The position numbers and the translations under genes were made by a program. The notes beneath the pieces are model-generated. The model did not search any database and was not told the origin of the DNA. It worked only from the letters and a program-made list of their open reading frames with translations. This document shows positions 36,101 through 48,100 of a DNA stretch of 64,000 nucleotides, in pieces (position 1 is the first letter of the stretch; every line of letters starts with the position of its first letter). Source of the DNA: Iris pallida. Its lineage: Eukaryota; Streptophyta; Magnoliopsida; Asparagales; Iridaceae. Location: NCBI GenBank assembly GCA_029216955.1, contig JANAVB010031417.1:23379917-23443916 (forward strand). Direction: 5' to 3'.

Positions 36101-39100
36101 CTCTCTGGAAGTTGGCGGGATCCGTCGTTTCTCCAAAGAAATTGCTGCCTCCGGTGTTCCTCGTCCCTCCTGGCGGCTCCGTCCCTCCCGTCCGAGCCGG
36201 AACTCCAGCTAAGCCCCTTCCCGAACCCGTGAACCTATCACCGTAGGTCGAGGTCATCGTCCGACCCCCATAGGGGGCCCCAAGCCCTAGGGCCTCTCCC
36301 GGGTGTGGCGCCGGTCCGCCGGGACCGACATGGTCGGCGTCCGGCCACAGCCGCTCGCCGGCGGCTCCCCTGGCGCCGACCGGCCCTGGGTGGCGGTCGG
36401 GGGCCGGCCAGCGGCCGCCCACAGCAGCCGCGGCCCCGCCTGGGCTCGCGCGGCCTGCTGTGGCGCTCCCGCGGCCCTCGGCTGCTGTCCGACGGTGATC
36501 GCCGGCCGCCAGGGCCCAGCCCGGAGGTGCGGCGGCGACGGCGGTTGCGGGACAGCGGCCGCAGGCCGGTCCTTCCTCTTCCTCGGTCGCCTCCCCCTCC
36601 GCAGGAGCAAACCCTAGTTGATCGCCTAGGGTTTGGGTTGTTACCGCCTCCGCTTTCTCGCCGTTGATCTTCTTCGAGATGTTTTGTAAGAGCGTCATTA
36701 TAGCCGTGAAGTCCTCCCGAAGACCTCGGATCTCGGCGGTGAAGTCCTCTCGAAGACCTCGGATCTTCTCGTCGATTGAGGTTTTCGTCCCGTCTGCCAT
36801 GGCTCGTAGAGGGCTCTGATACCAATTGATGTGAATCGACCAGATCGATTCACAAATAATTTATAGAAAAATAGAAATAGAAGAAAAATAACGATCTTTA
36901 TTAGAGAAAAGAACAAACTCCCAACTTTGATGGACGGACAAAGTCTAAACCCTTCTGAATGACGCTTGAGAGTTTCTTCTCAACACAAGCATAAACATAA
37001 TGACGCCTAGCCCTGACTATAAATAGAAAAGAAAAGCAAACCCTAGGAGGGTTATTGTGGTGAAAGACCACAATACCCCTTTATGCCTAAATAACTGAAA
37101 GGCCTAAAAAGTGGGCCCGCATCAAGTTACTACAGTTGAGGAGTCTTTCTTTGAGGAAGACAATAACTCTTCTGCGAGGACAAGGACCAGTGGTAGATTG
37201 CATGGAGATAGATTGTTATCTATTCATAGTCTTACTCGATATTGTTTCCTTGTTAAATGGTCGAATTGAGGCTTTAGGTAGACTACATGTCTTTCAGAAT
37301 GTGTCCTTTTTCAATGGGTTACACAGTTATTTTACTTGTTTACTTGATACTAATTATTACCTGTTAACTTGCTTATTATCTGTTGTAGGTCTAGCTTTCT
37401 AATTTAAGTTTTTCTTTATTAGTGTAAGTAGTTACTTTTGGCACTGTGGTCTTAATGAATTGTCAATTTCTTATCAATATATTGCTGGCTTTTACTTTCT
37501 AAGAATGATCTGTTTAATTTTCTTTCCACATTTCAATTTATATTTGATTGTTTATATTGGAAGAAAGATGGCTGCATGCTACTATATAATCCGATTAATG
37601 AGTGCATTATTAGCTGATTCTATTTTGAACGGACATGGATATGGCACCAACACAATACAAACATGGAGACACGGGCACAACATTGATTTCACTGTCTTCT
37701 AGTTTCTTGGCATGTCTGATAAGTGTCTGACACCTTTCTGGAGTGTCTATGCTTGATCTGATTAATTGCTACAGCCTACATGATCTCTGACTTAGCGCAT
37801 AATTTAACTTTTAAACTTAACTGCGAGATATATTACTTAGAGAAAATTTATCAAATGCCCAAAAACCGCAAAAGTTTTACGAAAAACCTACCGCAAAATA
37901 ACATTTTATCGCGTGTCCAGAATTAACGAAAAATATATAAAATGGTGCAGAATAACCTTTTTGCCATTCTAATTTATTGAAAACACCCACGAAACCTGCT
38001 CTTCAAAAAAACGTTTCGATTCTTCCTCTTCTTCCATACGCTGCTCACTTTCGAATCTAGGTTTTCTCCTCCAAAATCTTCAAAACTTACTTCAAAAACT
38101 CGTCAGTGACTCACCATTCGCAATCTTCACACCATGTCGTTATCATCAGTTCGCACTTCATCATCATCATCAACTGGAAACTCAGTTAGAGAAGAGAGTG
38201 CTGATGTGAAGAGAATTAAGAGAGTTGCATATAAGCCAAAGGCTGGTAAGCAAAAAGAAGGGCAAAAAAAAGGTATAACTTTAAGTTATGTTCATGATTC
38301 TGTTAAAATGCAGGAGAATGGTCATTTTTCGTGTTAAAATCACGAAGAATTGTCATTTTCTGTGTTAAAATGACGGATAATGACCTTTCTCCGTGTTAAA
38401 ATGCAGGAGAATAATCATTCTCCGTGTTAAAATACAGGAGAATGGCCATTCTCCATGGTAAAATCACGGAGAATAGCTATTCCCCGTGTTAAAATACAGG
38501 AGAATAGTCATTCTCCGTGTTAAAATTACGGAGAATTGTTATTCTCCTTGTTAAATTGACGGAGAATTGTCATTCTCTGTGTTAAAATGACGAAGAATGA
38601 TCATTTTTCATGTTAAAATGCAGGAGAATGACCATTCTCCGTTGTTAAAATCACGGAGAACTCCGTGTTAAAATGCAGGAGAATGGTCATTCTCCGTGTT
38701 AAAATCACGGGGAATGACCATTCTCCGTGTTAAAATGACGGAGAACAGTTGACAGTAATCTAATTTTTTGTAGAAAAAAATTTGTTAGGAATAAAGATTC
38801 AAGAGTATTCCATTCTTCTTTCAAAACGATACTAACTCTTATGGAGGATGTCAAAGAAGGTGGCGGCCGTTTACCCGGGCCAGTTATTGAGTCTTTAAAG
38901 AATACCGGTTTCTATAATTTCGTCAAGGTATTCTAAAAAACAAAGTTGGCAAACAAAAAATTGCCAAGGTTTCAGAAGGTCTTAAGAATTTGATAGGAAC
39001 TTATTTGGAAGACAAAGATGGCATCGAATACTTTGAATTGAGCACTACTGTTAAAATAGCGCCTAATGTGGCGATATGTTAGCCATTTTCGGTGTACCGC

Positions 39101-42100
39101 TGAAGGATGAAAGTGAGGATGATGCTTATTACAAAAGATTGATCATAGGAAAATAACAACAGACCACACCACCGGCATCGTTGAGCCTGTGTAGAGATCA
39201 CTTCACAAGATTGCTAACTAATTCCAAGGGCAAACACTCAGAAGTCACGAATACGGAAGTGAGACAGAAGTTCTTTGAATTGTTATAACGGCTTCGTGAC
39301 GGAGATGAAGATTTTAATCCAGATGATTTGGTCAAGCTAATAATCTTCCACTTATACCAAACAACATTCTTTACAAATTTTGGCGGTTCAAATTTACCGT
39401 ACAGGTTCTTGGCCTTCGTAGACAATATAGAAGTTATCAACAGTATCTGCTGGCCAATGTTAATCTTGGCGTATGTCATGGAGAGCATCAAAAGGACTAC
39501 GAGTAAACTGTTGGGGGGATTACTCCGATGCATACTCCAAAATGGAAGGTTGTACAATATATTTCTTTTATTGGTTTGCGGAACATAGTACCCATGTGGA
39601 AAGGAAGTCCGAACCAATACGTGAATACCCGAGATTTTACATATGGGATAGGTACGCAATCTCGGTCTTCCTAAAAAACGAATATCACAGTAAAATGAGA
39701 TCGAAAAATATATTCAAAGATTCGGCTATAGCTATTGGGGAAGAGGAAGGACACCTAGAAGAGGAGGTAGATAACTAGATAAACAAGAAGAAGGTGCATA
39801 TGAGGGAGAGGGACACAACCAAAAAGGTGGGGACGAGGATGCTGACCAAGAGACTCCAAAATGAAGCTCAATAACTTGAAATGAACACCGCGATGGAGGG
39901 GTTGATGCGGGAATTGGAGGACTTGCGAAAAGAGAAATATCAGATTATTACTGAGAATGAGAAACTCCATGAAAAAATTCAAGAACTAGAGGCAAAAGGA
40001 GCCCAACAACATGCAATGGACGTTGTGATGGAGGGGTCGGTGCGGGAATTGGACTCCTTGCAAAAAGAAAATTTTCAGATTATTGCTGAGAATGAGAAGC
40101 TTCATGAAAAGGTTAAAGAGCTAGAGGCACAAGGTAATTTTTTTTTCTTTTTTTAAAGTTTTGATTTTTAATTTTTCGTGTTAAAATCACGGAGAATGGT
40201 CATTCTCCGTGTTAAAATGCAGGAGAATGGCCATTCTCCGTGTTAAAATACAGGAGAATGACCATTTTCCGTTGTAAAATCACAGGAAATGGCCATTTTT
40301 TCGTTGTAAAATCATGGAGAATAGTCATTCTCCTCCATTGTAAAATCACGTAGAATGGCCATCCCCGTGTTAGAATGGAGGATAATGACCATTCTCCGTG
40401 TTAAAATCATGGAGAATGGCCATCCCCCGTTGTAAAATCACGGAGAATGGTCATTCTCTGTGTCACGTCCCGCTCCCGTAGGAGCGATCGTCCTCGCTAA
40501 GGCGTGATGCCGCACGAGCTTAGATTGCACTCGTGCAAGGCGGGTTCCATAACGGCCGATTACAGCGGCTGCGACGGGGATTACAAGTCAGTCAAAAGAT
40601 GCATTTTATTGATATTGAAACAAGGATTACAATGGGCGCAAGACCAAGATTACAAGTCACTCAAACTCACTCTTCTCACATTTGCAAGTCGCTCAGCTCT
40701 CTCATCTCTCAATACATGTCTTGAACCATTAGATGCTTCGGAAGGCGATGTCCATACATTATGTCCCGTATAAGTCTTGACTCTACGCGGCCGCACACTA
40801 CGAATCGCCAAGGAACTCCGTGCCTCGACGCATCCAAGCGAGCTCCGCGCCACGAGCTTCTACCTGTGCCTGCACATGAAAACTATGTGGGTGTCAGTAC
40901 TCAACTGTACTGGTGGAATGAGTTCCTCGTCCACCCATACAAAACCGACACGTTAATTTACTTTGTGCAACATAACCCTTTTGATTGTCTTTCTACTCTT
41001 GTCTTAGGATTATTTTAGGACCGACGCCTTGGCCTATTTTGCGTCTCAAGACCATCCCGTGCTTGCATCAACTATAACCTATCAAGTCGTGCTTGCCTTT
41101 CGGCCCGTAATCAAAGACGCAACTACTCGGTGAGACTCCATTTCCATGTGACCGTGCTACAAATCAATCGTGCCGTGTCTCGTAACTCAGTGTGACTTAA
41201 CCATATCGTCGTCTCGCGGTCCTTGCTACTTTGATCACCAACTGACCCAATCAAGACTTGTGGGCTAAGTGTCACTCGACCGACTTTGCCTTGCGGCGTT
41301 TCCTGACTTAAACTCAAGATGACTCAAATCCAACTTATGCAACTTATATGCCGACAACTTAAGACTCGACGCCACATCTTATGCCGAAGCACGGTGTCTT
41401 TGTTGCAGCCAAATCTTAGGCCCAAACATTGTCTTCTGATCGTGCACGCTTTCGACTCGACTCATTGATATAGTGAACACAATACTCGACTCAAATCCAA
41501 AGGCATACACGCGAATTGCCGCCCATGCCGACTCATCTATATGAACTAGTCACTAGCGTCCAGCGCTATAATGGACTCCCTTTGTAGCTTTTGATTAGAC
41601 GGACGCCCCTTGCCAGCGCGAGTAGCGAGCTCCGCTGCAAGTTTCCGCCTAACCCGTGCGGTCATCTAGCACAGCTACGAATGTCTACCATCGAAACGGT
41701 TTTCATGGGCCGCCTGGTCGCCGTTCGAGAAACTGTTTATTTTACCTTGTACAAGTTGTCCAATGACCATGCAAGACTTGACTCAAACTAACGTCTCACA
41801 CAGTCAATCTACTTCTAGTGTTACCATCTCTTTCAGGGCCAAGTTCAATACTTCTCACATCTGAGACCTTGTCTCGACGACCCGGTCGCGAGTATTCTTC
41901 CTTCTTGTCCTATCATTTCATTCAACTCAAGAACAACTATTTGAAATACTTTTCCAAATTCAATGATTCAACCGTAGTCCGTGCCTTAAAACACTAAGTC
42001 CGTGACATCGTGTCTTTTACCAACTTGAACTCTATGCGACATCACCGTCCGAGTCATACTCTGCGACGGGTCTTGAGACCGTAAGACTATGTGGTTATAC

Positions 42101-45100
42101 CCCGCCGTAGAACTCATAGGACCGTGCTTGATACTACTCTGATAGCCTAACATGACTTGCCTAACTTAACTTTGCAACAACTTGACGAGCAAGGCGGCGT
42201 CAAGCTTTGCCTTGATGGAACGTGCCGTACACGTGTCCGGCTTGAACAAACAAGTTATTTGGTTGCCTAGACTTATGCCACAAATTATGCAATGCAGCTT
42301 AACCAATAGGGCGGCAAAGGCTATGTCAAGCCTTGGACAATGGATCGTACATGCTTTATCAAGCATTCATGCGGACGACGCATACGACTTAGGCTACATT
42401 CATAACTTCATCTATTCAACCAACTTTTCTTCTCCCAAGCCACGGGACGAAGGATCGAGTGTCGTTTTCAAAGAACGCCGTGCACCAACTCTAAGCCGAC
42501 CATTGGACATTTCTATATTCTAACTCAATTCGACACGTCGGAATTATTCCCTTATCTATGTGGATTCGTCTTTTTTATTATCAAGCCTACTTGTGCAAGT
42601 TGAAAACATACGATTTATTATGTGAAGGCTAAGATGAGGCGAGTTCACCGAAACTATCCCACCCGAGCGAGGAGTCGCCTCGACCGAGCGGACCTTCGAG
42701 CAGCCGTTGCAAGGCTAAGTTCGAACGCCGTTGGCGTTCCGATTCTTCCGATTGACTGAACGGGACGGGGCACTACACTCTGTGTTAAAATTACGGAGAA
42801 TGGCCATTCCCGTGTAAACATGCAGGAGAATGGCCATTCTCCGTGTTAAAATCACGGAAAAAGGCCATGCAGGAGAATGAAAATAGTCATTCTCCGTATT
42901 AAAATCACGGAGAATGGCCATTCTCCGTTGTAAAATCACGGAGAATGGCCATTTCCCGTGTTAGAATGTAGGAGAATGGCCATAATCACGGAGAATGATC
43001 ATTCTCCGTATTAAAATCACGGATAATGACCATTTTCCGTGTTAAGATTACGGAGAATGATCTTTTTTTTTTTCCTTTTTTTAAAAGTATATATTGATTG
43101 ATATCATACTTTTCATTGTTGTTTGCTTTCAAGTGAACATGTAATACCCATCTATACCAACCTAGCAATGACATTGTAAACAATAATGTAAATGTAATTA
43201 AAAAATGATATATATAAAACAGTTTAGAGCAAATTTATCTTTATTTTTTAATCCAAGAATGGCTATTCTCCGTGTAAATCTTGATGACTATTCTCCGTCT
43301 TAAAATGCAGGAGAATGGCCATTCGCCGTCCTAAAATCACGGCGAATGACCATTCCTCGTTTTAAAATGCAGAAGAATGACCATTCCCCGTCTCAAAATC
43401 ACGGAGAATGGTATTCCCCGTATTAAAATGCAGGAGAATGACCATTCTCCGTATTAAAATCACGGGAAATGGCCATTCCCCGTGTTAAAATGCAGGAGAA
43501 TGACCATTCTTCGTGTTAAAATCACGAAAAATGGCCATTCTCCGTGTTAAAATGCAGGAGAGTGTCCATTCCCCGTGTTAAAATGCAGGAAAATAGCTAT
43601 TTCCCGTGTAAAGCTCACGGAGAATGGCCATTTCCCCGTGTAATGCTCACGACGAATGATCATTCCCCGTGTTAAAGTGCCGGAGAATGTCCAGTCTCCG
43701 GGTTAAAATGCCGGAAAATGGCCGTTCTCCGTGTAAATCTCACGGAGAATGGCCTTTATGCAGTCAAAAAATGTGAAACAGTAGATATACAGACTTCAAA
43801 ATAGCACCATTGATATCCAAAAATGTAAGAAATGTATTCAAAAAACAATTATATAAAAGAAAAAATATATGTATATGTATTAACGAGGGGGCGCTGCCCC
43901 CTTGACCCCCGTAGCAGCACGTGGAGGGATTATTTTCAAACTGTTTCGGAACAGGGGGTAGAACGAAATCAGTGGGATTATTTTCAAACCGTTTTTCACA
44001 ATCAGGAACTGGACGAATTGTACATGAATATAGCTTCTTGTAGAAATCTGATGTCCAATACAGCTCTACAAAATCGTAAACGGATTTCTACGAACCAAAT
44101 CTGATGCATTGGATTGCATGGCTACAAGGGAATCCCTTTACCTTTCATCTACGATAACTACAATGCCAATCAAGAAGATTCAACAGGTGGGAGGAAGTAT
44201 TTGCCATCACCTCAAACTCAAAATCACCAGACCGATATACCTTATAAGACATACCATCATCTGTAAGCTGCTTCAGCATTTTCTCGCCATATGGAGTCAA
44301 TTTGCTATTGAAATCAATTGCATCCTTGTGGCGATCCGAAATTATGTTCATCATTTTCACTCGGATAACGTTTACAAGTGCTGAAATATGCATTTTTTTC
44401 TCAGCCTTTATCTATGCATTGAATGACTCCGCACAACTAGAAGCAACTTCGCCGTATCTACATCCGGGGAAGAATGCATTTGACCAATGTTCAGGTTTTT
44501 GTTTATCCATCCATGTCACAACTTGACCACATTTCAGATCATAAATCTTCTTAACTGCTTGTTTATATCCACCTTTATACAAAAAGAAAGAAAAAGAAAG
44601 AAGGAAGTCAAGACACAAGCAGATGAAAAAAAACAGGGACCACGGAAAACAGACATTCTCCGTGTTAAAATCACGGAGAACAGACATTCTCCGTTAAAAA
44701 ATAACGGAGAATGGTTATTCACCGTGCTACGCATAACGGAGAACGGACATTCTCCGTGAGAATTACACGGGGAATAGTCATTCTCCGTGTTAAAATAACG
44801 GAAAATGCACAGAAAAGTTGCATATATCTGTCTGATTTACACACCTGGTGTTAGAGCATATACTGCTTGAGATTTTTAAGGAAGCATTCCCAATTGTCGC
44901 TATTTTTCGCCCGAGACTACCGTAGGCAAGAGGGTAAAACTGTTGGTTACCATTCTTCGTTGTAGCAGCCATCAAACAGCCTCTAAACCTTCCTGTAAGG
45001 AAAGTTGCATCCAAATATAGCATCGGACGACAATATTGAAAGCCTTCGACGCAAGCCCTATACGAAAGAAAAAGCCGCTGAAATCTCATTGTTGTATTAT

Positions 45101-48100
45101 CTTTCTGAAAGTCGATAACGGAACCAGGATTGGTTTCCTTTACCTTTTCGACATACCAACACAAGTCGCTGTAAACTCTAACATTATCTCCGTACATTTC
45201 TTGGTGCACCAACCTACTGCCGTGGAATGCCTGCCCGTAGGTAAGAGATAAACCGTAGTTAACATTGAATTCGTCGACAACTGATTTTGCTGACTTTTTA
45301 GGATCCATCCGAACAATGTCACTAACCAAACTTTTCACAAACTTTGCTGGAACAACTAGATGACCTTTATCCATATAGCCAGCTCCACAATTGTGTTCTC
45401 CCACATACCTCTTCACCTCAAAAAATTGATTATCTTCCGAAATAGATATAGCATGGAAGCTCCACAAACAAGTATGGGTCTTGTAATTCTTGCAGCAAAC
45501 AGTGTACCTCTCCGGCTCAGATTTTAAAATATGGAATGGATGACGAGATTCAAAACAAATCTTTCTAACAGCGTGTTTAACTTTTTCAACACCATTTAGA
45601 AAAATTTGACCAACGCCGGTAGTTGATCCAGGCCACATATCCAATTTTCTCTTCTTTAGTGTCTCAAGCGAGCCCTCATAAAAATCTACTACTCGTTTAT
45701 CCTTTACAGTAGGAGAACATCTACTCAAAGATCTAGAAGAGGAAGACGAAAGTAACATGGGAATGTTTTGACAAGGAAAAGTTGTCGATGAAGAATATGG
45801 AAGATATACTTGCTCCACATATAGATCAAAGCTCACGTGATGGGTACCGTGGAAACCACCAACCAATGACCGAAGCCAAAAATTACTGTCAACGTACAAT
45901 TCAGTCCCATCAGAATGCAAAAACACGAAACGAAAGGAAAGTGGATCCAAAGAAGTCCATCGATCGCACACTTGATGCTTTAAAAATTCCACAGTACTTT
46001 CATAAGTGACACGGCAGAAAAGTATGTCTCCCTTGAAACAAAGATTAACTAAACAACTTGAATCCATCCCCCTTAAAATATAAAAACAGAAGAGATCACA
46101 AATCAGAACAACACATTTCTGATCATTCGCCGTTCTAATATAACGGAGAATGATCATTCTCCGTTTACTACTCACGGGTTTTCCGGTAACGGAGAATGAC
46201 TATTCTCCGTCATGTATAAAACGGAGAACGGTTGTTCTCCGTGAGAGGTAAACGGAGAATGATCTTTCTCTGTGACAAGTGAACAGATTCTCCATTTACT
46301 GCTCATGAAGAATGATCATTCTCCGTCCTTCTATAACGGAGAATGACTATTCTCCGTCATTTGTAAAACGGAGAACGGTTGTTCTCCTTGAGAGGTGAAC
46401 GGAGAATGATCTCTCTCTGTGACAAGTGAACGGATTCTCCGTTTACTTCTCACGGAGAATGATCATTCTCCTACTATTACGGAGAATGACTATTCCTCGT
46501 CATGTGTAAAATGGAGAACGATTGTTCTCCGTGAGAGGTGAACGGAGAATGATCTTTCTCTGTGACAAGTGAACGGATGATGACCATTCCCCGTCATATT
46601 AGCACGGCGAATATCATTCGCCGTCATATTCGCACGGAGAATATCAGGAAAAAGGTTGCATCACTTCTGAAATCAGATTTTCAGGAAAAAAAAATCAAAA
46701 TAGAAGTTCTCTGGAGTTGTTCAAGCTCAAATCAACACAAAAGAACCATATTAAAGATCTCTCAAATCGTTTCTCAATTAAAAATCTTCATAACAAATTC
46801 AAATTCAGGAAAAATTTCAAGATCTACGAAGATGATGAATGAATTTCTACATATCTGAACTCTCACATTGTTTTAAGATATACAAAAGAGAAGAAGATCT
46901 TCTCTCCACAATTGACCTAATCGTCGGAAAATTTCAAATCTCTCCACGAAGATGATGATGATGATGAGCGATGATCGGAGTTCGACTGAAGAAAAGCACA
47001 GTGAACTACGAACGATCTTTGCGATCTTTGCTGAAGTTGTGAGCAATGGAATTCAGATCTCTCGTGAAGAAGAAGACGAAAATCGTAATCCAAATATGAA
47101 TTTGTGAATTCAAATACATATATATGACCAAATTTGCGCAAAAGGGTAGTTATGGTATTATCAAAATGGCAATTTTGTAAATACAGAGCATCTAAAGGGA
47201 ATCTTGGAATATTTAACGTGAAAATACATAATTTTGGGTATTTCATAAAACCCACCATGCAGGTGGGTTTTTCATAAACACCCCCACCCCGAAAATGGGT
47301 ATTTCAGCAATTTCCAGTATTACTTATGGCTTATGCACATGTATAAAGTTTTGTGTGGGAATTAAACCATAGGAACCATGGATAATCTGCCATTTTGGGA
47401 GATATATGATATCGACTGACGCCTAATAGATACAAGGCTTTGAGCCAATTAAGGTTTTGCTAAGGTTACAGGTAGAAATTTCTTACAGATATTGAGGAAA
47501 CACTTCATGGATAAGGTGCAACTTAGCTAATGTGATGGAATAAAACCTTCACAGAATGCGTGGGCTGTGGATTGCTTTAGTTCTGAAAAATTGTCTTCAT
47601 AAAGATTTCTAGTATCCTAAATCATGTTTTTTTTTCCTTTACCCAAGTTAAGCCATAGTGATGGATGCTTTCTGCTGGAGCAAAATCATTGTGACATTCA
47701 TTCTTTTGCATTTTCCATTCAAGGTGAATTTCGGAAGGTTGCTCATGGCTGTGACATGAACTTGATCTGTGTGACTAATAAGATGTAGGTCTACTTGCCA
47801 TGGAGCAATGCTCTTTATTGCTGGTAAATGCCCATGTCAGTAACTTGATAGCGATTTGGGGGGTTAACTACTAGTGAAATTTTGGTCAGGTCTTCTGCAA
47901 ACCTTCTCGAGCCGGACTCCACACCTGTAGGTGTTGATCTGTTTGGATGGTGATAGGACAATTGTGATTACAATTGATCCTTTTGACTTTTATATAAATC
48001 TTCTACTAGGAATGTTCACTAGTGAAAATTTGGTCAGGTCTTCTGTCAAACTTTCTTGAGTTGGGACTCCAGATCTGACCCATAGATGTTGACGATCTGT

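Larger units (their letters stand above)
35679..37124 (-). mobile_element. Small non-autonomous LTR retrotransposon (TRIM-like, 1446 bp) in ORC1 intron 15
   Basis: The direct LTRs are 35679-35976 and 36827-37124 (298 bp each, TGATGTG...GCATCA), and I see one difference between them. Target-site duplications AGTTA are at 35674-35678 and 37125-37129. The tRNA-Met-type primer-binding site TGGTATCAGAGCC lies on the minus strand two bases inside the right LTR (36812-36824), fixing the orientation. A purine-rich tract lies next to the left LTR. The 850-bp interior lacks protease, RT or integrase, so it must move in trans. The near-identical LTRs imply a recent insertion. Confidence 0.93.
37840..47317 (-). 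mobile_element. Mutator-like element (MULE), 9.5 kb, in ORC1 intron 15
   Basis: It is flanked by perfect 9-bp target-site duplications TATTACTTA (37831-37839 and 47318-47326), the Mutator hallmark. The ends are only weakly inverted (GAGAAAATTTATCAAATGCCC against CTGGAAATTGCTGAAATACCC on the other strand), so it belongs with poorly conserved-terminus MULEs. Inside are a plus-strand plant-mobile-domain-like pseudogene, a minus-strand transposase pseudogene, six blocks of palindromic minisatellite and a later solo LTR (40461-42777). Both genes are broken, so it is not autonomous now. Confidence 0.92.

Noticed and set aside
36238..36825. Additional Arg/Gly/Pro-rich open frames in the small LTR element
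   Set aside because: A GC-rich block keeps several frames open by chance; only the frame starting at 36800 begins properly after the primer-binding site.
38303..46650. Regular palindromic repeats with short spacers, superficially like CRISPR arrays
   Set aside because: The repeats vary, the spacers are themselves repeated (TTAAAATG/TCAC), there are no cas genes, and the context is a plant transposon.
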